From positions 3,844,001-3,908,000 of the forward strand of contig OZ251574.1 of assembly GCA_965243635.1 (NCBI GenBank): 64,000 nucleotides of DNA, written 5' to 3'. A model generated the notes under the pieces. That model worked only from the letters and a program-made list of their open reading frames with translations, did not search any database and was not told the origin of the DNA. The translations under genes were made by a program, and so were the position numbers. The first letter of the stretch is position 1, and every line of letters starts with the position of its first letter. The DNA is from Rs1 sp000416275. Lineage in GTDB: Bacteria; Pseudomonadota; Gammaproteobacteria; Pseudomonadales; Balneatricaceae. Positions 26,776 through 34,966 of this stretch are shown piece by piece.

Positions 26776-27643
26776 AGCGGGCTCCAGGTATTAAATTCAA
26801 TTGATCGATTTGCTCAAGCAACTCTCGATTTTTTAATGCTAAATGATATTGATTATGGTCCAAACGATACTCTTTAGAGCAGTCGATTCGCCACTGCTGA
26901 GTTAAATAACCGACGATCGCAGCGCGCACTGGCAACTCAAGCATCCCATCTAGCATCGCATAATCCAGCTCTATCGCCGCACTGTGGGCAATGTTAGGGT
27001 GGGGAATAATTTGCAGCGGTAAAATGCTCTGCCACTGTTGATCACAGCCCTGCTCTTCTACGGTACTGATCGGCTCATCTATTAGGCTAATTTTCAGAAA
27101 CCGACGGCAGACAAAATCACGAAATTGGGCCGATTTTCGATCGAAGGCACGCACGTGCCAGCGATGTCCATTATTGACCAGAGCATGAGGCACCAATTGA
27201 CGCTCCCCGGCCCCAGATGAAAGCGATACATAGTCACAACTTATCGCTTGCCTGGCACTAATAGCCCGCATTAATTGCGCCAATATATCGCTGCGTGGAT
27301 GAATCAATCGAATCGCGTCAAAACAATAGTTAGCGCTCTCCTTAGCCATTATTGAGCTGCCGTAACCGGCACAAAGTTTAGCTAGCGCCTGCTCTGAGGG
27401 ATGTTTAAAGACTGGTTTAAAGTTAGCTGTGCGATAGTAACATTTAGTTTGGTGCACTAAGGTTAAATTGTTGGCCGCAATTTTTTTGTACAAGGTAAAG
27501 TCACGCGTACTTGAAGCGGATGCGGTACTAAACTGATCGATTAATTCAGCACGGTTTACTTGCCCGAAAAACTCAAGGCAAAAGTCGATGAAGACTAAAC
27601 GCTCATGCTGTGACTGGGAAATTTCATTTAATAACTGTTGCAT
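26765..27643 (-). CDS. WYL-domain transcriptional regulator of the Wadjet operon
   Basis: 292 residues. An N-terminal winged helix (about 1-75: RLVFIDFCLEFFGQVNRAEL) is followed by a WYL domain (about 130-190: ISCDYVSLSS, LVPHALVNNGHRWHVRAFD) and a C-terminal WCX-like extension. The architecture resembles the CapW/BrxR regulators, which head phage-defence operons as autorepressors and may sense nucleic acid or its ligands. It is the first gene of the operon. Its 3' end overlaps jetA by 11 bp. The family A element ends 22 bp upstream of its ATG, so the promoter lies within or beyond that element. Confidence 0.88.
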   Translation of the reverse strand: MQQLLNEISQSQHERLVFIDFCLEFFGQVNRAELIDQFSTASASSTRDFTLYKKIAANNLTLVHQTKCYYRTANFKPVFKHPSEQALAKLCAGYGSSIMAKESANYCFDAIRLIHPRSDILAQLMRAISARQAISCDYVSLSSGAGERQLVPHALVNNGHRWHVRAFDRKSAQFRDFVCRRFLKISLIDEPISTVEEQGCDQQWQSILPLQIIPHPNIAHSAAIELDYAMLDGMLELPVRAAIVGYLTQQWRIDCSKEYRLDHNQYHLALKNRELLEQIDQLNLIPGARCEQ

Positions 27644-27665
27644 GTTAATCCACTTAATATGGATA

Positions 27666-27859
27666 GAGACCTTTGCATAACTTACCCAGAGGGTATCGGT
27701 AATACGGCGTTAAATAGGCTCAAGATGCTCATTTACACTAGTAATACCCATAAAGAGGGGCAGACTGTATCCAAAGTGAGAGGCAGACTAACTCCACTAT
27801 CTCGCCGGTTTTTGCCTTGTCTTGTCTTATTTTCGCTCGCAACGTTATGTAAAGGTCTC
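27666..27859 (+). repeat. Family A miniature inverted-repeat element, copy 2 (194 bp)
   Basis: It starts GAGACCTTTGCATAAC and ends GTTATGTAAAGGTCTC. The interior matches the long copy at 60927-61129 in reverse, including CTCGCCGGTTTTTGCCTTG. A possible short duplication ATA flanks it. It lies 22 bp upstream of the WYL regulator start. With copy 1 it brackets the Wadjet operon in direct orientation. Confidence 0.85.
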
Positions 27860-28096
27860 ATATAATTTTCTAACTAATTCATCCAAGCAACTAAACGCCA
27901 CTAGGCTCAACTGAACACAATTCAATGCAGAGCGGTAGCTAGTGAGATGATATGCAATTACTTTATAGATATAATCATAATGATGCAATCAAATTGATCA
28001 TATATAAGAAAAATATTGTAATCTGCCGGCAGCAACAAAAATATCAATTATCACGATAGCCACACCCAGTGAAATTCGTGATTTAAAGTAGCGCTT

Positions 28097-29756
28097 ATAA
28101 CTCAAGTTTCGGGATTCAAATAAAACCAAAAAGCAACACTAAGCATATGATATAAAACAAGTTGATGTCTCTTTGTGGTAAAATAATTGCTGTCTATACA
28201 AAATAAAATACCACAAGAGACATCAAATGAATTCTGCCACAAAGACGGGTGTTTTGCCATCACTCACTGCTGATTTTCTCGAGCAATCTAACCTCAGTAT
28301 CGACAATACTTTTAACTCTGCTTGGAAACACCTCGGCTTTAATAGCCTGCTACTTCAAGCAAAATTTCATAAACGGTCTGGCGTGCCAGCGAGCGATATT
28401 GTGTATCTACTTATGCTGTGGGTTTGGCTAAAAACTCAATCGGTAGCTATGTTCTCTCGCGATGCATTATTGAGCTTTAGTGCAGCAAAAAAAGATGCCC
28501 TCTATGATCTACTCAATCGTGAAAATGTCGACTGGAGAAAATTACAATTATTGACCGCAAAGAAAGTGCTTAAATCTAACTCTCATGGAGGTTTAAGCGC
28601 GTTTGTTATTGATGATTCTGTGAAAATTAGGCGTGGAAAAAAGATGCCTGGCGTTTCTAGTCACTTTGATCATTTAACCGGACGCTGCGTAATGGGTCAG
28701 CAAATCGTTACGTTAGGCATCGCTAATAATTCACAATTTGTTCCTGTTGATAATGAAATCTTCATCAGTAATGTGAGAGAGCAAACAGCCAATTCTACCT
28801 TTAAAGACCATCGCAGCATTGCTGCGAAACGTTATGCTAAATCTCAGTCTCAAACCAAACCTGAAATGGTGTGTGACATGATAGCAAGGGCGATTCGCGC
28901 AGGCATAAATGCTGATTATTTTTTGGCTGATACATGGTTTGCCACCAAGCGCATTTTAAAAATGACAGAGACTCATTCACTGATCGCTATTGTTCGAATG
29001 AAAAGAAATAACACTAAATACCGAATACGCATCAACGGCAAGACGGAGATGTAATGTGCCAAGCAGTTATATCAACAGCCCGTAAAGGGGAAATGGCAAT
29101 CCCTGACTAAATTGCCTTACCAGAGCAAGTCTATTGTCGTTGAACTCAATCTAGCAGCGACGGATAAAGAGCACGATCAATGGATAAAAGTAAAGTTGTT
29201 ATTTGTTCGATCTATGGATGAAACAAAGCAACAGGCAGGTAAGAATGATTGGGCGCTTTTTTTAACAACCGATAGTCAGATGTGTGACGAGAAGAAACTT
29301 GAAGTGTACGCATTACGGTGGGGTATCGAGGTATATTTCAAAGAGGCCAAACAAAAACTTGGTTTTTTGAAAGAGCAAAGTCGTCATTACAGCGTCTATA
29401 TAGCGTCGATCCATTTGACTGGGTTAAGGTTTTGTATACTGCTATTTGTGCAGAATGAAGAAGGAGTAGCCAGTGTGAGTAAAGTGAGAAAATAGCCTTG
29501 AAGAGAGCTTATGTAGTTTAAACTTCGCGAGCAAATTATGGGGACTATTTAAGGCGTTAATTGCAGGCGCTTTGAGTGATATTATCGGGCTAAATGAAGA
29601 AGATAAATGTAAAATACTGGAAAGCATCGATCAAACAGTGGTCAATTTTTTTACACAAGTCATGCAAATGGATAATTTTACTCTACGGCAAGAAGGCCTA
29701 GAGTAACGGGAGGAGTTCATTTGAGCTAATGAAATGAACTCCGAAACTTGAGTTAA
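28097..29756 (+). mobile_element. Decayed IS4-like insertion sequence
   Basis: Inverted repeats TAACTCAAGTTTCGG (28098-28112) and CCGAAACTTGAGTTA (29741-29755) match over 15 bases and bound a 1.66-kb element. The single transposase gene is broken by a nonsense codon and a frameshift. No exact target duplication is clear; CTTA occurs on both sides. It lies between the Wadjet island and mnmC, ending 59 bp before mnmC. Confidence 0.82.
28227..29706 (+). pseudogene. IS4-like transposase, broken
   Basis: Three segments of one DDE transposase of about 490 codons. Residues 1-275 end at TAA (29052-29054). The same frame resumes at once with CAKQLYQQPVKGKWQ and runs to 29495. A frame change near 29485 then leads to ENSLEESLCSLNFASKLWGL and a stop at 29704-29706. 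Family marks include FVIDDSVKIRRGKKMPG (first acidic residue) and ALRWGIEVYFKEAKQKLGFLKEQ, close to the IS4 Y-(2)-R-(3)-E-(6)-K pattern. The two lesions and missing restart signals indicate decay rather than programmed frameshifting. Confidence 0.85.
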
Positions 29757-29814
29757 TACTTAAATAGCAGCGGACTAAGAATCACTGGCGATCTTTTCCT
29801 GCTAAAATGCGCCG

Positions 29815-31791
29815 ATGATAAAAATTCAAAACAGTGCCATTAGCTGGCGAGACAAAACCCCCTACTCCACGGCGTTTGAAGATTACTACTTTAACTCTGA
29901 CGGCGGTATCGAAGAGACAGTTCATGTCTTCGTCACACCGAGCGATGCAGCGACTAAATACGCAAAGAGTCAAAGTCATCTGTCTATCAATGAAACAGGA
30001 TTTGGTACTGGCCTTAATTTTTACTGCACCTTAGCGGCGATTGCTAAAGCCTGTCAGCTTGAGCGCAATAAACCTGTGTATTTCTTTTCATCTGAGTTAT
30101 TCCCACTCTCAATTGCTGATTTCAAACAAGCTAGCAGTCTATTTCTGCAGTTTTCGGCGATTACTGAACAAATCTGTCAGCAGTATCCCCCCGCCATTAA
30201 AGGCTACCATCGCTTTATTTTAAACCGTGGCGGCATCTATTTAACTTTGCTGTTTGATGACAGTGTCAGTGCCTACCAACAGACTGATCACTGTGCTGAT
30301 ATCTGGTTTTTAGACGGCTTTTCGCCGGCAAAAAATAGCGCTATGTGGCGGCCCGAACTGTTTCAACAAATCGCCCGTTCAAGCAAAGTCAATACAACCA
30401 CGCTGGCCACTTTCACCTCGGCTGGATTTGTCCGCCGAGCCTTACAGGAGGTGGGATTTTCGATTACAAAACAGCCGGGACTCGGTAAAAAGCGCGAAAT
30501 AGTCTCAGCACTGTACACTGACCAGCAACCCCCTATCGGCTTAAATAAAGTTTGGTTTAAGTGCGCCGCTGCCGCCAACCCCGTTGAGCACGTGGCGATT
30601 ATCGGCGCCGGTTTAGCAGGTTGCACCACCGCTGAAGCTCTAGCGCGTCGGGGAATTAGAGTCACTTTATTAGATAGCGGTACCGATATTTGTCAGCAAG
30701 CTTCTGGTAATTTGCAGGGGGCTCTCTATGCGAAACTACCCTCCAAGCCTACTCTCAGCGGCGAATTTCACTTAACTGGACTAGAATATAGTTTACGACT
30801 ACTAAACATTTATCAGTGTTTTGATGACAAGACCGCACAACAATGTGGCGTGTTGCAGCTGGCTACTAATGCTAAAGAAGTCCGCCAGCAACAAGATTTA
30901 TTAACACAAGATGCATACAGTAATCAAGTTGTCAGATGGGTTGATGCGCAACAGGCTTCGCAGCTAATCGGTAGTCAAACGCCTTTTAATGGCTTATTTT
31001 TTCCCCGTGCCGGGTGGGTTGCCCCGCAATTATTCTGTCAAAAGCTAATTGTTGATCCGCTGATCAGTGTCCAATTACAGAGCAAAATCACCCGTCTCGT
31101 GCAATTAGATGATCAAAGCTGGATACTACACTCCTCGGACGGCGTACAGCTTGCTGCTGATACTGTGGTGGTCGCCAATGCCAATAGTGCGCGAGAACTG
31201 GCGCAATTTGCCGACATTTCTACCAAGGCGATTCGCGGTCAAGTGACCCATGCCCCCGCTAACCAGCCACAAACCACGCTAAAAACGGTAGTCTGTGGCG
31301 CCGGTTATATTTCACCTGCTAGCGATGGCCAGTATTGTTTCGGCGCCAGTTTTGATTTGCATCATCAAGATTTAACCCTCAAGTTTGCAGATCAAGACAC
31401 CAACATTGCCAACCTGCGCAAGGTTTTACCAGAACTTACCGCCAGCTTGGCGCTGCCAAGTGAACTCACCGGTAAAGTAGCTCATCGCTGCTCTAGTCCA
31501 GACTACCTGCCGCTGGTAGGCCCTGCGCCTATTTACCAGCAGACTATTACCCGATACAAAAAACTAAATAAAGATAAAAACTGGCAGTTTCCCGACCTCG
31601 CTACCCCCAACTATCGCGGGCTATTTATCAATACCGGACACGGCTCCAAAGGCTTGATTACCTGCCCTTTGAGTGCCGAGTATTTAGCGTGCACTATCCT
31701 CGGTCACCCCAGTCCAATTCCCAGAAATATGGCGAATGCCATTCACCCGGTAAGATTTATAGTTAAGCATTTGATTCGACGGACGATATAA
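29815..31791 (+). CDS. mnmC: Bifunctional tRNA mnm5s2U biosynthesis protein MnmC
   Basis: 658 residues, the length of E. coli MnmC (about 668). The C-terminal FAD domain removes the carboxymethyl group of cmnm5s2U34 in tRNA, and the N-terminal methyltransferase makes mnm5s2U. The N-terminal domain (1-235) shows NETGFGTGLNF (SAM loop) and ADIWFLDGFSPAKNSAMW. The FAD domain starts at about 258 with VAIIGAGLAGCTTAEALARRG and ends with NTGHGSKGLITCPLSAEYLA. It is a single gene close to the IS4 remnant. The first visible ATG is used. Confidence 0.95.
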   Translation: MIKIQNSAISWRDKTPYSTAFEDYYFNSDGGIEETVHVFVTPSDAATKYAKSQSHLSINETGFGTGLNFYCTLAAIAKACQLERNKPVYFFSSELFPLSIADFKQASSLFLQFSAITEQICQQYPPAIKGYHRFILNRGGIYLTLLFDDSVSAYQQTDHCADIWFLDGFSPAKNSAMWRPELFQQIARSSKVNTTTLATFTSAGFVRRALQEVGFSITKQPGLGKKREIVSALYTDQQPPIGLNKVWFKCAAAANPVEHVAIIGAGLAGCTTAEALARRGIRVTLLDSGTDICQQASGNLQGALYAKLPSKPTLSGEFHLTGLEYSLRLLNIYQCFDDKTAQQCGVLQLATNAKEVRQQQDLLTQDAYSNQVVRWVDAQQASQLIGSQTPFNGLFFPRAGWVAPQLFCQKLIVDPLISVQLQSKITRLVQLDDQSWILHSSDGVQLAADTVVVANANSARELAQFADISTKAIRGQVTHAPANQPQTTLKTVVCGAGYISPASDGQYCFGASFDLHHQDLTLKFADQDTNIANLRKVLPELTASLALPSELTGKVAHRCSSPDYLPLVGPAPIYQQTITRYKKLNKDKNWQFPDLATPNYRGLFINTGHGSKGLITCPLSAEYLACTILGHPSPIPRNMANAIHPVRFIVKHLIRRTI

Positions 31792-31808
31792 TAAGTATTA
31801 AGATACAT

Positions 31809-31833
31809 GTTAATAAAAAAGGAATTTATTAAC
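31809..31833. terminator. AT-only stem-loop after mnmC
   Basis: GTTAATAAA and TTTATTAAC form a 9-bp stem with a 7-base loop, 18 bp after the mnmC stop. It is weak because it lacks G+C pairs and has no following T-run, so it may be a promoter feature of the CBS gene rather than a terminator. Confidence 0.25.
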
Positions 31834-31970
31834 GGACGGCACTAATCTTGATTTTTATCGTCAGATTATTAATAACCGACTGAACTTATTGCTGAAGCAC
31901 CGACGCCTTTAGCTCGGATAATTAGCACTGATCCCAAGGTGTTAGGGATAACAAAATACGGAGACCTTAT

Positions 31971-32612
31971 ATGTCTTTCGCGATCATAGACCAAGGACGC
32001 AGAGTGAACACGCCATTGCGCTCAATCTTTCCCGATAAGGGAGTTGATAAGTCGAGTGCCAGCGAGAATACCCACAGCAGTACCCATAATGAAAAAGACT
32101 TACGGACAAAAAATAACGAGTTCCGAGAAATTCTTGAGCGCACTAGCCCTCCCCGTGAAGAGACCACGCCCGGTACATATGACGGATTAAAACCTCACCA
32201 GCATCCTAGCGCCAAGAAATCGGGCTTAATTGCCGAACAAATAATGAGCACTCCAGTTCATACCATTGTTGAAGGGACTATTGTGCATGCAGCTTGGGAG
32301 CGCATGCAAGCACTTAACATAAGCCACTTAATGGTGCTTGATAACAGCGCCAAGCCGGTGGGGATACTCTCGGCCCTTGATATTATCGCCCTGGGCAGAG
32401 AATCAACTCAAAGCATTACCAGCATCTATAGCAAGCAGCTAATAGCGGCGGCGCCACATACACAAGTCGAGCAGATTGCCGCTTGTTTCCTCGAGTTTGA
32501 GATCAACGCTATCCCTATTTTTGATAGCGGCGAACAATTAGTAGGGATCGTCTGTCGCTCAGATTTACTGCGCTTGATTATCAGTGGCGCGCACATCGAA
32601 AGCTGGGCGTAA
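31971..32612 (+). CDS. CBS-domain-pair protein
   Basis: 213 residues. The first 85 residues are polar and low-complexity, probably disordered. A tandem CBS pair follows: CBS1 at about 88-140 (IMSTPVHTIVEGTIVHAAWERMQALN, read in part, then HLMVLDNSAKPVGILSALDI) and CBS2 at about 150-210 (LIAAAPHTQVEQIAACFLE, IPIFDSGEQLVGIVCRSDLLRL). Such pairs bind adenine nucleotides and act as energy sensors. No effector domain is attached. GGAGA precedes the ATG. It is probably a stand-alone regulator with unknown partner. Confidence 0.85.
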   Translation: MSFAIIDQGRRVNTPLRSIFPDKGVDKSSASENTHSSTHNEKDLRTKNNEFREILERTSPPREETTPGTYDGLKPHQHPSAKKSGLIAEQIMSTPVHTIVEGTIVHAAWERMQALNISHLMVLDNSAKPVGILSALDIIALGRESTQSITSIYSKQLIAAAPHTQVEQIAACFLEFEINAIPIFDSGEQLVGIVCRSDLLRLIISGAHIESWA

Positions 32613-32621
32613 GAGGGAGAG

Positions 32622-32840
32622 CTATAAGCGCAGTGCTTGCTTTTCTACGATATTGACACTCTGCGTGCTCTCGATAAAGAGAATCACTATCTCACCCGCA
32701 TTTAACCGCTGCTGCACGGACTGTACTTTGTCATCCATGCTCAAGTCATAATCCCCATAGTCAGTACCATTTCTAGTGACAAATTCTTCAATTAAATTAC
32801 GCAGCGTGTCAATGGCCAGTGATTGGTGGGGAATAATCAT
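32622..32840 (-). CDS. yheU: UPF0270 (YheU-like) family protein
   Basis: 72 residues, matching the YheU pattern: MIIPHQSLAIDTLRNLIEEF, a central RNGTDYGDYDLS and AGEIVILFIESTQSVNIV. Function is unknown; it is widely conserved in gammaproteobacteria. Its ATG overlaps the ligA stop by 4 bp, so it is translationally coupled to ligA. Confidence 0.88.
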   Translation of the reverse strand: MIIPHQSLAIDTLRNLIEEFVTRNGTDYGDYDLSMDDKVQSVQQRLNAGEIVILFIESTQSVNIVEKQALRL

Positions 32841-34897
32841 AGATCAAGCACCACATTGTGCGCTTTTAAGAACGCGATAAACTCGACCTCGGTTAAAATT
32901 TCTACGCCTAAATCTTGTGCTTTAGTCAACTTGGAGCCCGCCGCGGTCCCAGCCACCACACAGTCAGTTTTTTTCGAGACGCTACCGGCAACTTTAGCCC
33001 CTAGCTCCTGTAAATGCGCCTTGGCCTCGGCGCGGCCCATTTGCTCAAGTGTGCCGGTTAACACGTACACTTTATTAGCTAAACTTAGCTCGGCCTCGGC
33101 TATCGGCTCGGCCTCTGGCCAATTAACCCCCGCCGTTCGCAAGCTGTCGATTACCGCCAAATTTTGTGCTTGAGAGAAAAAACTTGCGAGGTGTTTAGCC
33201 ACGATCGGCCCGACATCGCTGACCTGTTCTAAACGCTCGACACTGGCGGTCATCACTCGATCTAAATAGCCGAACTCTCTGGCTAAATTTCTAGCGGTCG
33301 CTTCCCCTACTTCTCGAATGCCCAGTGCATAAATGAACCTCGCTAAACTGGTTTGCTTAGTGCGCTCAATCGTCTGTAATAGTTTATCAACCGATTTATC
33401 GCCCATCCGCTCAAGTCGCATTAGATTAGATTTTGATAAATGGTAAATATCATCAAACTTGGCGACCATTTCTTTACTGACCAGTGTATCTATTAATTTT
33501 TCACCTAAGCCGTCAATATCTAGGGCCTTTTTTGACACATAGTGAACTAGCGCCTCTTTGCGTTGCGCCGCACAGGCCAAACCGCCGCTACAGCGAGAAA
33601 CTACCTCGCCGGCGATACGGACAATCTCCGCTTGGCACACTGGGCACTGAGTGGGAAACTCGACCGCATAAGCGTCCGCAGGACGCTGCTCGAGAATAAC
33701 TCTGACCACTTTAGGGATTACATCCCCGGCACGGTGTACCACCACGGTATCTTTTACCTGTAGGCCTAAGCGCTGGATTTCATCCATATTGTGCAAGGTG
33801 GCATTACTCACCGTCACTCCGCCAACAAACACTGGTTTTAATCTGGCTACAGGGGTAATCGCACCGGTCCTACCGACTTGAAATTCGACATTTTCGACTT
33901 CAGTCAACGCTTCTTGAGCGGGGAATTTATAGGCGATTGCCCAACGTGGTGCGCGCGAGATAAAGCCGAGTCGCTGCTGAAGATGGTAATTATTGACTTT
34001 AAAAACTAAGCCATCAATTTCATAGGGCAGCTGATCACGCAGCTTCTGCATAGTGTCGATATAGGAAATTTTATCGCCTATATTTTGCGCTTTACTCAAG
34101 TGCGGGTTTATTTTTAAGCCCCAGCTCTGGAGTAATTCTAAAGTGGCGATATGCTCATCGGGAATTTCACCGCCCTCGACCACTCCGACACTGTAGCAGC
34201 ACATTTCCAGAGGACGCCTGGCGGTGATTTTAGGGTCGAGCTGGCGAATAGATCCCGCGGCCGCATTGCGCGGATTGACAAATAACTTGTCGCCTATTTT
34301 AGCCGCCTGCTCATTCATCGCCACAAAACCTGCCTTGAGCATGTATATCTCACCGCGCACTTCTAACTTATCTGGATAACCTGAGCCTCTGAGCTTTAAA
34401 GGGATCGAGGCAATAGTTCGCACGTTGTGGGTGATATCTTCACCGGTTGTGCCATCACCCCGAGTCGCCCCCCTGATTAGCAGCCCATTTTCATACAGCA
34501 AACTGACCGCTATCCCATCCAACTTTGGCTCGCAGGCGTACTCTATCGATTGCTCATCACTGAGCCCTAAACGCTCTTTGATGCGCTGGGAATAGTCAGT
34601 TAACTCCTCACCATTAAAGACGTTATCCAATGACAGCATCGGCATTTCATGAGTGATTTGGCTAAAGCCATTGATCGGCTTAGCGCCCACGCGCTGCGTC
34701 GGAGATTGCGGACTGACCAGCTCCGGATTCGCTTGCTCCCACGCCTGCAATTGCTTAAATAATTTATCGTAGTGTGCATCGGGAATAGAAGGTTCATCCA
34801 ACACATGGTAACGATAATTGTGTAAATCTAATTGATCAGATAATTGCTGTATTTCTAGGGGAAGAATGGCTTTTGACATGAATATTCCAATAGTCAA
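32837..34897 (-). CDS. ligA: NAD-dependent DNA ligase LigA
   Basis: 686 residues (E. coli 671). It seals nicks in replication and repair using NAD. Order of domains: Ia; nucleotidyltransferase with adenylated lysine K125 in EPKLDGIAVS; OB fold (VGRTGAITPVARLKPV); four-cysteine zinc finger (CPVCQAEI, then SRCSGGLACAAQ); helix-hairpin-helix repeats; C-terminal BRCT (about 605-686: LANKVYVLTGTLEQMGRAEA). Met7 is a likely true start because the family begins just after it. It lies 69 bp after zipA and overlaps yheU. Confidence 0.97.
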   Translation of the reverse strand: MTIGIFMSKAILPLEIQQLSDQLDLHNYRYHVLDEPSIPDAHYDKLFKQLQAWEQANPELVSPQSPTQRVGAKPINGFSQITHEMPMLSLDNVFNGEELTDYSQRIKERLGLSDEQSIEYACEPKLDGIAVSLLYENGLLIRGATRGDGTTGEDITHNVRTIASIPLKLRGSGYPDKLEVRGEIYMLKAGFVAMNEQAAKIGDKLFVNPRNAAAGSIRQLDPKITARRPLEMCCYSVGVVEGGEIPDEHIATLELLQSWGLKINPHLSKAQNIGDKISYIDTMQKLRDQLPYEIDGLVFKVNNYHLQQRLGFISRAPRWAIAYKFPAQEALTEVENVEFQVGRTGAITPVARLKPVFVGGVTVSNATLHNMDEIQRLGLQVKDTVVVHRAGDVIPKVVRVILEQRPADAYAVEFPTQCPVCQAEIVRIAGEVVSRCSGGLACAAQRKEALVHYVSKKALDIDGLGEKLIDTLVSKEMVAKFDDIYHLSKSNLMRLERMGDKSVDKLLQTIERTKQTSLARFIYALGIREVGEATARNLAREFGYLDRVMTASVERLEQVSDVGPIVAKHLASFFSQAQNLAVIDSLRTAGVNWPEAEPIAEAELSLANKVYVLTGTLEQMGRAEAKAHLQELGAKVAGSVSKKTDCVVAGTAAGSKLTKAQDLGVEILTEVEFIAFLKAHNVVLDL

Positions 34898-34966
34898 ATT
34901 TTAAATAAATCAGAGCGGGCTGAAGTTGGGAAGTGCCGAGTGCCGCAGCGCGGGTACTCGGATAGT

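Noticed and set aside
27638..27865. 75-codon ORF upstream of the WYL regulator
   Set aside because: It is read through the family A element and overlaps the regulator's start region on the opposite strand. There is no independent support.
29052..29495. Programmed frameshift or stop readthrough in the IS4-like transposase
   Set aside because: There is no slippery heptamer at either lesion that I could see, and two separate lesions of different type point to decay.
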